NCBI GenBank assembly: GCA_016928865.1
Contig: JAFGJX010000120.1
Coordinates: 17,268 to 81,267 of the forward strand
Source: Spirochaetota bacterium
GTDB lineage: Bacteria > Spirochaetota > UBA4802 > UBA5550
Length of the DNA stretch: 64,000 bases
Direction of reading: 5' to 3'
Shown: one piece after another, positions 37,442 to 45,693 of the stretch
Layout of the letters: the number at the start of each line of letters is the position of its first letter
Numbering within the stretch: position 1 is the first letter of the stretch
Made by a program: the position numbers and the translations under genes
The notes under the pieces: model-generated
What the model was told of the DNA's origin: nothing
Seen by the model: only the letters and a program-made list of their open reading frames with translations
The model's database searches: none

Positions 37442-38512
37442 TTATTTTTTCGCGCCTTTCTTTTCTTCGGTTTCAACACCCATCTCTTCAAGGGCCTTTT
37501 TGGCCGCTTTCTGAACGCGGAGATTGGGATCATATTTCATCTTGTATTTTAAAATGTCAATTGTTCTTTTGTCCTTGAACCCTTTTATAAGGCTGATTGC
37601 CTTCAGCCTCACCTGCGCGCTGTTGCTTCTGAGCGATTGTATCAGCTTCGGAATGGCCTCCGGGTCGCCGAGCCGCGCCAGCGCGGCAATGGAATAGAGA
37701 TAGAGGGTGTAATACCGCTTGCGCTTTTTGCTTTCATAGGCGTCAATGGCGGCCATGACCTCCTTGATATCGCCCGCGGCCTCCTTGATGCCGAGCTTTG
37801 AGAGAGAATTGACCGCATAGGCCCTGAGCGTGTTTTCTTCCGCCTCGTCTTTGTAAATCTTCAGGAGTATCTCCTTCGATTCCGCCGCGGGCACCTTCCC
37901 GAGGAAGATCACCATTTCTTCCTTGATTGTCTTGGACGTTTTCGGGCTTTGCAGGGATTCCCTGATAAAGGGGACCATCTCGGCCGCCTTGAACTCGCCC
38001 AGGGCGTCGATGAGCGCGGAGGTGTAGGTGCTGTTCTCTCCCAGGTCGCGGCCCTTCAGCTTTTCCACGAGGCGGTCTTTCGCTTCAGTCGCCTGTATCT
38101 TTTTCAGCCCGTAGACCGCGGAGGTGCGCACGTCTTCAGACCGGTGCTCTAGTTTTTCCGTCATGAGGGAGCGCGCCGACGGCTCCTTCATCTCGCCAAG
38201 CACGGTCATCGCCTTTATCAGCAGTTCAGGGTCTTCCTCGTCTTTCATGAGCGAGATCACCTTTGCCGCGAGCTTTGCCCGCAGGCCTGGATCCTTGAAC
38301 TTCTGGATGGTTCCCATGGCGCGCGCCCGTTCCTCCTGTATGCCGTATTCCAGGGTCTGCTCGAGCATGTCCGCCTTTTTCTCGTCGGACATGGCGGTCT
38401 CTTTCGCCGCGGGCGCGGCCGCCTTTTCGGATTTCTTCGCGGCCCCGGCCGCGCGTGCCGGGGCGGTGGATACTGCCGCCGTGATTATCAGGCACAGAAG
38501 CGCTGTTTTCAT
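37442..38512 (-). CDS. Exported HEAT-repeat protein
   Basis: 356 residues from the ATG at 38512, preceded by GGGAGAAGG; the open frame is longer but lacks that support. A signal peptide (about 1-22, TAAVSTAPARA) and a basic Ala/Lys linker precede six or more HEAT-like helical pairs (RAMGTIQKFKDPGLRAKLAAKV, RSLMTEKLEHRSEDVRTSAVYGLKK-type repeats). HEAT arrays bind proteins; this one would act in the periplasm. It faces the gene at 38610 across 97 bases. Confidence 0.8.
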   Translation of the reverse strand: MKTALLCLIITAAVSTAPARAAGAAKKSEKAAAPAAKETAMSDEKKADMLEQTLEYGIQEERARAMGTIQKFKDPGLRAKLAAKVISLMKDEEDPELLIKAMTVLGEMKEPSARSLMTEKLEHRSEDVRTSAVYGLKKIQATEAKDRLVEKLKGRDLGENSTYTSALIDALGEFKAAEMVPFIRESLQSPKTSKTIKEEMVIFLGKVPAAESKEILLKIYKDEAEENTLRAYAVNSLSKLGIKEAAGDIKEVMAAIDAYESKKRKRYYTLYLYSIAALARLGDPEAIPKLIQSLRSNSAQVRLKAISLIKGFKDKRTIDILKYKMKYDPNLRVQKAAKKALEEMGVETEEKKGAKK

Positions 38513-38609
38513 GGTACCTTCTCCCTGTGCGGACCGGGGTGCTGGTCCGCGATTATTCATTGACAAAAGCGTGATCGGCCGTCATTTCATTATCGGAGGA
38601 ATATACAGC

Positions 38610-40664
38610 GTGGCGCATGACTTGTCCATAAAAAAAAGGTTTCAGGATATAATCGGCTTTCTCATCAGGCGGCCGGATAAAGGCGCCCCGGTTATCGGGA
38701 TCGATTTACCCGGCCAGTTCAGGCCCGGGGAGCAGGATGAGGCCGCCATCGCAAGGAACCTGAACGCGGCTTTTCTTGTCGCTCTCTCCGGTCCGGATGC
38801 CTCCGGATTCCACGCCGCTGCCGGTTATCTTGAACAACACCGGGGGCCCGCTTCGGAATTTTTATCACTCGGGCTGGATCTGGTCCAGCTGGAAGTCGCT
38901 GAGCGGTATGGTGCTGACCCGGTCTTCCGGCGTGATCTCGACGAGCTGCACGGGTATGTCGCGGCCGTCCGGGACCGGGACGACCGCGATGCGATCGCGC
39001 GCGTATGGCGCCTCTTTTTTCCCGAAGGGATTTTCGCTTCCGGTTTCAGCGCCGGCGTGGCCGCCATTCGCGACAAGAGAAGGGTGAGGATCACGGAGCT
39101 CAATCCGCGTCCGATCAGTGCGCCCGGGCGCGAGGTGCTCTTCACCGCGAACGCGCTCCTGACCGTGCCGCCGCAGTCGGGCGGGATTGCCCGTCTCGAC
39201 CCCGGGATGCGCGAGGCCGCACTCGCCGCTGCTGAGGAAGAGCAGTGTTATTGGTATGATCACCCGGTGCCGCTTGCCGATGACGACGAGAACGAGCTGA
39301 TTTACGGGCTGCGCGGCCTGTCAAGGGCGTTTGCATTCGAGGAGAGGGCGGGGAACAAGGAGCCGGACAGGGACGTCGACTGCGTGCTTTCCGTCTCGGT
39401 GACGCATCCGCGGCTGCGCGGCGCCGCCAGGCCCTGGATCGAGTCGCTGCTTTCCCGTGAGTCCGGGCTGCGGGGAATCAGCCTGCACGTTATTACTGAA
39501 GACGATACGGCACGGCTCCTGGACGAGGTGCTGTTTCCCGCTGCGCATCGCTGGTTCGGCGGAACTGAAGAGGCCCCGCTCAGGGAGGTCTTCGGCGTGG
39601 ACGGCGAATACGGGAGGCATTACAGCTTTCTAAAGGCGATCGCCCCGCTCTGGCGCGTGTGCGTTGCTCCCGGGATACGGGCCGTCTTCAAGATCGACCT
39701 GGACCAGGTCTTCCCCCAGGAGGAGCTGGTCCGCGAAACCGGCGCCACGGCGTTCGGCCACCTGAAAACGCCGCTCTGGGGCGCCCGGGGCGTCGACAGC
39801 GAAGGCGCGGAGGTCTGGTTCGGCATGCTGGCCGGCGCCCTGGTGAATCGGAAGGACATCGCCGCGTCGCTCTTTACGCCGGACGTGCCGTTCCCATCGG
39901 CAGCGCCGGCAGGCGACGAGGTAGTGTTCCGGAGCGCGGTGCCACAGGCGGTATCCACGGCGGCCGAGATGGCGGGCGATCCGGCAGGCGCGGGCATGGC
40001 GCTCCAGCGCGTACATGTCACCGGGGGCACGACCGGTATACTCACCGAAGCCCTGGAGCGGTATCGGCCCTTCACCCCTTCCTGCATCGGCAGGGCCGAG
40101 GACCAGGCCTACCTGCTCTCCGTCCTGTACCGGCCGGACGAGCGGGGTCTTCTCAGATACGCGCATTGCCCGGGGCTCGTGATGCGCCATGACGCGGACA
40201 TCTTCTCGGCTGCGGCGGACGCTGCGCGGGCCGGCAAGGCGCTCGGCGACCTGGCGCGCATCATGCTCTTTTCAGACTACGCGCGGGCGCTTCCCTGGCC
40301 GGTGGAGCGGATCAAGGAGGCGCTCGATCCCTTCACCGGGGCCTTCATCTCACGGATACCGATAACTATCGTATACCTGCGCTTTGCGCTCAAGGCGGCG
40401 CGGCTGTTCGCGGACGACCCGCGCGAGGGGCTCCGCTATTTTAATGACGGCGTGCGCCGCCTTGCCGGCATGATGGAGAAGCGCGGGTCGGGCGGGGCTT
40501 CGTTCGCTGAAAGGTACGTGCGGGAAAAGCGGGGGTGGGATCTCTACTACGACGTCGTTCAAGCCCTGGAAGAAAGATGCGCGGCCGGCGACGCGTTCGC
40601 CCTCCGGCTCAGGGAGAAGGCGGGATCCATAATCGCGTCGCTGAAGGTCGGCGCCCGCGCCTAG
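38610..40664 (+). CDS. Large protein, possibly glycosyltransferase-like
   Basis: 684 residues from a GTG at 38610 with GGAGGA nine bases upstream; in-frame ATGs further left lie in the antisense HEAT gene. The C-terminal two thirds contain VFKIDLDQVFP (about residues 360-370), like the D-x-D of GT-A glycosyltransferases, a GRAEDQAYLL box (about 495) and SVSVTHPRL near 270. The N-terminal third has no recognised domain; the middle has CYWYDHPVPLADDDENELIYGL. GC is higher than average. No glycan operon is nearby. I do not recognise the family with certainty, and its closest function is open. Confidence 0.55.
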   Translation: MAHDLSIKKRFQDIIGFLIRRPDKGAPVIGIDLPGQFRPGEQDEAAIARNLNAAFLVALSGPDASGFHAAAGYLEQHRGPASEFLSLGLDLVQLEVAERYGADPVFRRDLDELHGYVAAVRDRDDRDAIARVWRLFFPEGIFASGFSAGVAAIRDKRRVRITELNPRPISAPGREVLFTANALLTVPPQSGGIARLDPGMREAALAAAEEEQCYWYDHPVPLADDDENELIYGLRGLSRAFAFEERAGNKEPDRDVDCVLSVSVTHPRLRGAARPWIESLLSRESGLRGISLHVITEDDTARLLDEVLFPAAHRWFGGTEEAPLREVFGVDGEYGRHYSFLKAIAPLWRVCVAPGIRAVFKIDLDQVFPQEELVRETGATAFGHLKTPLWGARGVDSEGAEVWFGMLAGALVNRKDIAASLFTPDVPFPSAAPAGDEVVFRSAVPQAVSTAAEMAGDPAGAGMALQRVHVTGGTTGILTEALERYRPFTPSCIGRAEDQAYLLSVLYRPDERGLLRYAHCPGLVMRHDADIFSAAADAARAGKALGDLARIMLFSDYARALPWPVERIKEALDPFTGAFISRIPITIVYLRFALKAARLFADDPREGLRYFNDGVRRLAGMMEKRGSGGASFAERYVREKRGWDLYYDVVQALEERCAAGDAFALRLREKAGSIIASLKVGARA

Positions 40665-40906
40665 GGAGCGGTGCCCTCGCGGCCTTTGCAGCTCATTATG
40701 CTCAGCACCACGGCGCGGGATTCGTTGTCAAAGCATTCGCCGTAGTCCACGTAGCCGTTATCGTCCAGGTAATCGGCGTCGTTGCAGTATGAATCCACCA
40801 CCATCAATTCAATCATGGCGTTCCGGTCGCAGTCGGCGCCGGTATCGTCATCGCATGAGCAGAAGATGAGCAGCGCCGCCGCGACTGTCATGAGCAATGC
40901 TTTCAT
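40661..40906 (-). CDS. Small Cys-rich lipoprotein
   Basis: 81 residues. Signal peptide with lipobox ending FCSC. The mature part (about 62 residues) is acidic with four further Cys (DC, YC, EC, SC positions), suggesting two disulfides or a metal site. Its stop overlaps the convergent gene by four bases. No family recognised. Confidence 0.55.
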   Translation of the reverse strand: MKALLMTVAAALLIFCSCDDDTGADCDRNAMIELMVVDSYCNDADYLDDNGYVDYGECFDNESRAVVLSIMSCKGREGTAP

Positions 40907-40921
40907 GCCGGTATCCTCGTG

Positions 40922-41224
40922 TTACTTCTCGTCCAGTATTCTGTTCAGGGACTCGACCTTTCCCTTCATTCTGTGATCAATGCCCGAGCGGTAGTCAACC
41001 TTGAGCACCATGTAGACCCTGCTGCATTCGTTATTCATGACGTCCATGCAGTCTTTTACCACGCGGATGACCGTGTCCCAGTCGCCTTCGAAGCAGGTGC
41101 TCATGGGGCCGATCTGATACTCCAGCCCGCTTGTCTGCACTACCTTTACCGCTTCCGCGACGTACGAGCTGACGCTTTCACCCTTGTCCAGCGGAAATAT
41201 CGTAAGATCGGCGATTGCGCTCAT
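40922..41224 (-). CDS. MTH1187-family (UPF0045) thiamine-binding protein
   Basis: 100 residues, the typical length. The body (IADLTIFPLDKGESVSSYVA, then GLEYQIGPMSTCFEGDWDTV) matches the MTH1187/YkoF-like ferredoxin-fold family that binds thiamine pyrophosphate precursors. Cytosolic, probably a dimer or tetramer. A good ribosome-binding site (GGAGGA) precedes the ATG. No thiamine gene is adjacent. Confidence 0.85.
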   Translation of the reverse strand: MSAIADLTIFPLDKGESVSSYVAEAVKVVQTSGLEYQIGPMSTCFEGDWDTVIRVVKDCMDVMNNECSRVYMVLKVDYRSGIDHRMKGKVESLNRILDEK

Positions 41225-41290
41225 CTGGTCCTCCTTCCGGTATAATGGTGCGCCGTAGCTGATGCTTTCATCCGGTATACGGCATATAAA

Positions 41291-41686
41291 TCATGGGTAT
41301 TCAGGCTTCACATCGATCCGCTTAATAAACATTCCGGTTTTTCGATCGATATAATCGGTTGAAAACGCGGTTCGCTCCACCACCAGAAAAAAACCGCCGG
41401 GGTCTATCGAAAACCCGTTGTGATAATCCGACACCATGACCGCCTGGTGCGGAGTGAGCTCAACCGCCCGCTCAGAGCTTCCGTCGCTCAGCAGCAGTCC
41501 CATTCTGCCGCCCAGGCACACGAAGAGCTCGGGGCAGGAGTGCTTCTCCAGCATCTCGATCCCGTCAGGTCCCCGGTGTTCCGGGAGATAGACGCCGGCG
41601 CGCCAGCCGCCTTCATCCCTGAACAGGACTGTCCAGACAGCGTCCGGGCGCAGTGTGATGATGTCTGTGTGCATGCGCGTGTCCAT
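41291..41686 (-). CDS. Cupin-like protein
   Basis: About 131 residues; start uncertain (ATG at 41725, 41686 or 41674). The segment MLEKHSCPELFVCLGGRMGLLL, followed by VELTPHQAVMVSDYHNGFSIDPGGFFLVV, fits a single small cupin barrel. The metal-binding His/Glu set is only partly present (HSCPE), so a metal cannot be assigned. Function unknown. Confidence 0.5.
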   Translation of the reverse strand: MDTRMHTDIITLRPDAVWTVLFRDEGGWRAGVYLPEHRGPDGIEMLEKHSCPELFVCLGGRMGLLLSDGSSERAVELTPHQAVMVSDYHNGFSIDPGGFFLVVERTAFSTDYIDRKTGMFIKRIDVKPEYP

Positions 41687-41818
41687 TCGCTGAGAAGGCG
41701 CGGTCACGTGACCCCGCCTTCCCACTTTCTCATCCGTTGGTTCATGGCTACTACATGCGCCGGATTACGTCAAGAACTATATGACGCATGTCGCAGCGTA
41801 TCCGTATCCAATTAACCC

Positions 41819-41847
41819 TTGACACGACTGGAAGGAATGTATTTGAT
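41819..41847 (+). promoter_or_regulatory. Candidate promoter of the DUF937 gene
   Basis: TTGACA at 41819-41824 with TTTGAT at 41842-41847 (17-base spacing). The leader to the ATG at 41887 is about 33 bases. Confidence 0.4.
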
Positions 41848-41886
41848 GTTGATGTCAATACAAAAATTGAGGAAGGAGGTGTACCG

Positions 41887-42480
41887 ATGAGCGGCGTAAT
41901 TGACATGCTGGCCAGCGGTCTCGGCACGGACGCTGTGGATGCAATAAGCCAGAACCTCGGCATTGATAAAGACAAGGCCTCGGTGGCGGTGTCCGGTGCG
42001 ATCCCGATGCTGGTCAAGGCGCTTGCAAGGAACACGGAGGACGAGAAGGGGGCTGAATCCCTCTTTAATACGCTTGAGAAGAAACATGACGGATCGGTCC
42101 TCGACGACATCGCCGGTTATCTCAACAATGCTGACATTCAGGATGGGGGCAAGATTCTGAAGCATGTTCTCGGCGGCCAGCGGGGCGCGGTGGAGAAGGG
42201 GCTCGGCAGCCTGGCAGGGCTCAACGCCTCGCAGGTGGGCAGCGTGCTGGCGACGCTCGCGCCCCTAGTGCTCGGCGCTCTCTCCCGCAGCAAGGGAGAA
42301 CAAAGCCTTGACGCGGGCGGGCTTGCCGACCTCCTCAGGTCGGAAAGCAAAACGGCGGAGAAAAAGGCGCCCGATGCCATGGGCGTGCTGGGCAAGCTCC
42401 TCGATGCCGACGGGGACGGCAGCATCGCCGACGATGTTGCCGATATCGGCATGAAGCTTTTAAAGGGCTTTCTCAAGTAA
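41887..42480 (+). CDS. DUF937-family protein
   Basis: 197 residues from the ATG at 41887, chosen because AAGGAGGTG, nearly a perfect anti-Shine-Dalgarno match, lies six bases upstream. Two similar helical domains (IDMLASGLGTDAVDAISQNLG and SLAGLNASQVGSVLATLAPLVLGAL) match the DUF937 (PF06078) repeat. Near the C-terminus, DADGDGSIADDV resembles a calcium-binding loop. Cytosolic, function unknown. Confidence 0.8.
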   Translation: MSGVIDMLASGLGTDAVDAISQNLGIDKDKASVAVSGAIPMLVKALARNTEDEKGAESLFNTLEKKHDGSVLDDIAGYLNNADIQDGGKILKHVLGGQRGAVEKGLGSLAGLNASQVGSVLATLAPLVLGALSRSKGEQSLDAGGLADLLRSESKTAEKKAPDAMGVLGKLLDADGDGSIADDVADIGMKLLKGFLK

Positions 42481-42564
42481 AACGGATCGTTCCAGCACGG
42501 CAGATTTTTGCATGACGCAAAGCGCTGATCGACCAGGTCGCAAATAATTAAAGGAGTGTGTATT

Positions 42565-42969
42565 ATGGCAAAACTTGAAGAGGTTGAAGGAATCGGAAGA
42601 CAATATGCGAATAAGCTGCGGAAGGCGGGCGTCCGCTCGACGGGCGAGCTTTTAAAAAAAGGTGCGACCCCGGTGGGGAGAAAGAAGATAAGCCAGAATT
42701 CCGGCGTCTCTCCAAAGCTGGTCATGGAGTGGGTAAACCACGCCGATCTTTTCCGTGTCAGGGGCGTCGGAGAGGAGTATGCTGATCTTCTTGAAGAGGC
42801 CGGCGTGGACACCGTGGTCGAGCTGTCCAAGCGCAATGCGCAGAGCCTGTACGACGCCATGGAGAAAGTGAACCAGAAAAAGCGGCTGGTCCGGGTCCTG
42901 CCCGGCATGGCCAAGGTCAAAGACTGGATCGCGCAGGCGAAAAAGCTTCCCAGGGCCGTCCAATACTGA
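42565..42969 (+). CDS. DUF4332-like helix-hairpin-helix protein
   Basis: 134 residues from the ATG at 42565, with AAAGGAGTG upstream. Two helix-hairpin-helix-type units (LEEVEGIGRQYANKLRKAG and FRVRGVGEEYADLLEEAG) are typical of DUF4332 proteins, related to DNA-binding HhH folds. The C-terminal helix (MAKVKDWIAQAKKLP) is family-like. It follows the DUF937 gene by 84 bases; a DNA-related role is possible but unproven. Confidence 0.75.
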   Translation: MAKLEEVEGIGRQYANKLRKAGVRSTGELLKKGATPVGRKKISQNSGVSPKLVMEWVNHADLFRVRGVGEEYADLLEEAGVDTVVELSKRNAQSLYDAMEKVNQKKRLVRVLPGMAKVKDWIAQAKKLPRAVQY

Positions 42970-43120
42970 CAGGCGGGCGCGTATCCCGCACCGCGGCTGC
43001 TACGGCCTCTGGTGCGTATCAACGCAGCGTGCATCTGAAGCCGGGTGCGGGATTGACAGTGCGTGCCCGGTGTTTTGAAAAAATCGAATACTATCCCGTT
43101 GAACATTTCCCGAGGCGGTC

Positions 43121-44203
43121 ATGACGATTATTCTTTTTATCGCCGGACTGACGCTTTTAATTATTGGAGCGGAAGCGCTGGTGCGCGGCTCCTCGCGGCT
43201 GGCTGCCGGCCTGGGCATATCGCCACTGATTATCGGCCTGACCGTGGTGGCCCTGGGCACGAGTTCGCCTGAACTCGCGGTCGGCGTCAAAGCGGCCCTC
43301 TCCGGCAGGGCTGACATTGTGATGGGAAACGTGGTGGGGAGCAATATCCTCAACATTCTCCTCGTGATCGGCCTTTCTGCGCTGATCGCGCCGCTGGCGG
43401 TGTCGCAGAAGCTGGTAAGGTTCGACGTGCCTCTGATGATCGGGGTCTCGGTTATCGTGCTCCTGCTTTCACTCGACGGGACCATCAGCCGCGCGGAGGG
43501 GGCCGCGTTGGCCGCGGCCCTGGCGCTGTATGTCTGCTTCATGATATGGCAGAGCAGAAGGGAGAGCGATGAGGTGCGGGAGGAATACAAAAGCAAGTAT
43601 GGCGCCGCCGGGCGGGGAAAAACAGGCTGGATGCTTAACGCGGTTGCGGTCATCGCCGGCCTGGGCATTCTGGTGCTCGGCTCGCACTGGCTCGTCGAGA
43701 GCGCGGTGTATTTCGCCCGCTGCCTCGGCGTCAGCGAGCTGGTCATCGGATTGACGGTCGTCGCGGTCGGGACCTCCCTGCCGGAAGTGGTAACCTCTAT
43801 CGTCGCTGCCGTGCGCGGCGAACGCGATATCGCCGTCGGCAATGTCGTCGGCAGCAACCTCTTCAATCTCCTGGGTGTGCTGGGCGCGGCCGGGATGAGC
43901 GCGCCGTCGGGCATAGAGGTTTCCGGCGCCGTCATCGGGTTCGATATCCCGGTCATGATCGCGGTGGCGTTCGCCTGCCTGCCGATCTTTTTCTCCGGCG
44001 GCGAGATCAGTCGCTGGGAGGGGGGCCTGCTGCTCGGCTATTACGCGGCGTACACGATATATCTCTTTCTGGCCGCATCCCGCCATGACGCCCTGCCCGG
44101 GTTCAGCGCGGTCATGCTCTATTTTGCAATACCTATCACCCTGCTCACGGTAGTTGTCATAGCCCTGCGTGAACTGCGCGTCAGACGCGGATCGCGGCTA
44201 TGA
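43121..44203 (+). CDS. Calcium/sodium antiporter (CaCA family, YrbG-like)
   Basis: 360 residues, about ten membrane helices in two inverted halves. Each half has the CaCA motif: VVALGTSSPELAV with GNVVGSNILN, and VVAVGTSLPEVVTS with GNVVGSNLFN; the Glu residues form the cation site. Sodium- or proton-coupled calcium efflux across the inner membrane is the family role. The middle loop is basic (RRESDEVREEYKSKYG). Its start is 16 bases from no other gene in the same direction; it appears to stand alone. Confidence 0.9.
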   Translation: MTIILFIAGLTLLIIGAEALVRGSSRLAAGLGISPLIIGLTVVALGTSSPELAVGVKAALSGRADIVMGNVVGSNILNILLVIGLSALIAPLAVSQKLVRFDVPLMIGVSVIVLLLSLDGTISRAEGAALAAALALYVCFMIWQSRRESDEVREEYKSKYGAAGRGKTGWMLNAVAVIAGLGILVLGSHWLVESAVYFARCLGVSELVIGLTVVAVGTSLPEVVTSIVAAVRGERDIAVGNVVGSNLFNLLGVLGAAGMSAPSGIEVSGAVIGFDIPVMIAVAFACLPIFFSGGEISRWEGGLLLGYYAAYTIYLFLAASRHDALPGFSAVMLYFAIPITLLTVVVIALRELRVRRGSRL

Positions 44204-44298
44204 TCCCATCGGCCAGACAGACAATCCCGGCTGTCGGGCGGTGAAAATATCTTGATAATTTCTCAAACGTCCGCATAATGCCTCCTGAAGAAACCTGA

Positions 44299-45168
44299 AT
44301 GTTCCGGAGCGGTCCCATCTGGATAGTGCTTTCAATACTGTGCGCTTTTTTCCTCGCCCTCACCGACCTGTTCACGAAAAAATATTCAGGCCGGTTCAGC
44401 GCGGGTGAAATCGCCTTCGGCAGGATCGTCTATTCCGTTCCCGTGCTCTGGCTTTACGCGGTCATTGACGGCATTCCCGCTATCGACGCCAGGATCGGGT
44501 GGGTATACCTTCTGGCCCTGCCGCTTGAGACCGTCGCGCTGCTCCTGTACATTAAAGCGCTCTCCCTGTCCCCCCTGTCACTGACAACGCCCTTCCTGTC
44601 ATTTACACCCGTATTCCTGGTTCTGACCTCGCCAGTGATGCTCGGCGAGTATCCATCAGCAAACGGGATAATGGGTATTATCCTGATCGTGTCAGGAGCG
44701 TATCTCATCAACGTGAGCTCCGTGCGGCAGGGCATACTTGATCCCTTCAGGAGGATCTTTCGCGAGAAGGGCCCGCTCCTGATGCTGATCGTGGCCTTTA
44801 TATACAGCCTCACGTCCAACTTCGGAAAGATGGGGGTCCTGTATTCCAGTCCGTCCTTTTTTGCGGCAAGCTACTTTAGCCTCCTGGCGCTGGTTTTTTC
44901 GTTCCCGGTCGTAAAAAGATCCGGCATGAAGGCGATCTTTGCGAAAGAGCTCGTTCTTATAGGGGGGCTCTCCAGCATCATGATATCCTTCCATATGGCG
45001 GCAATAAGGCTTGTCCAGGTCAGCTACATGATATCCATAAAAAGGAGCAGCCTCTTGTTCGGAATTGTCTTCGGTGTCTTCTTCCTTAAAGAAACGGGCC
45101 TCAGGGCAAAGCTCGCGGCTGGCCTGGTGATGGTGATCGGTATGCTGATTATATCATTTGCCGGGTAG
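44299..45168 (+). CDS. EamA/DMT-family transporter
   Basis: 289 residues, about ten membrane helices in two halves (ADLFTKKYSGRFSAGEIAFGR and MGVLYSSPSFFAASYFSLLAL). The drug/metabolite-transporter superfamily pattern of two EamA units is seen, with short loops. Substrate cannot be read. It is followed by an AT-rich gap. Confidence 0.85.
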   Translation: MFRSGPIWIVLSILCAFFLALTDLFTKKYSGRFSAGEIAFGRIVYSVPVLWLYAVIDGIPAIDARIGWVYLLALPLETVALLLYIKALSLSPLSLTTPFLSFTPVFLVLTSPVMLGEYPSANGIMGIILIVSGAYLINVSSVRQGILDPFRRIFREKGPLLMLIVAFIYSLTSNFGKMGVLYSSPSFFAASYFSLLALVFSFPVVKRSGMKAIFAKELVLIGGLSSIMISFHMAAIRLVQVSYMISIKRSSLLFGIVFGVFFLKETGLRAKLAAGLVMVIGMLIISFAG

Positions 45169-45693
45169 GGCGGGTGTGCGTTACAATCAATTTCACTCTA
45201 TTTCAAGTCTATCCCAACAGGTTTATCACGCGCCGATATGATTCGCGGCCTGCGGAACGCGGACAAAATTGCTGCTAAATTACATTGTTATTCTCATTTC
45301 ACTTTAAAATACACATATGAATGTATAGCATTAATTACACTTCTAGCAACTTTGTATCATTTAATTTTAATTAAAAACAGGCAATTTTCTGATGCATCAA
45401 TTTTATGCAAGATAAATAATATATAAAATGATAATTTAAAATTATCTTTTAATTTTAAAGAAGATTTGTTGCTATGCTATATTTTTAAATATGCTTTTTA
45501 TAGAACGAAGACTCTAAAAAGCCCTCCCGCCGGGGCTTCCCGGCGAGCGTGAAATGCAGTTTCGCAACAAATTTAAATTTATTTTTGAAAATATAAGCAA
45601 ATAACATATATCGGTTGTTTGTTTTTCTGTTGTTTGCATTATATGGCACAATAATTTATATTATTAATTTTATTATTACTCGGGGTAAACGCC
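45169..45693. other. AT-rich intergenic region before the repeat lipoprotein
   Basis: 525 bases, far more AT-rich than its flanks (the stretch 45280-45500 looks to be about three quarters A+T). The only long frame, 62 codons at 45238-45426, has no ribosome-binding site and an AT-driven composition, so I do not call it. A GC island holds a hairpin CGCCGGG/CCCGGCG at 45528-45545, with a T run on the minus strand beyond it (a possible minus-strand terminator). Confidence 0.6.

Noticed and set aside
45238..45426. 62-codon open frame in the AT-rich gap
   Set aside because: No ribosome-binding site, composition driven by AT bias, no recognisable feature.
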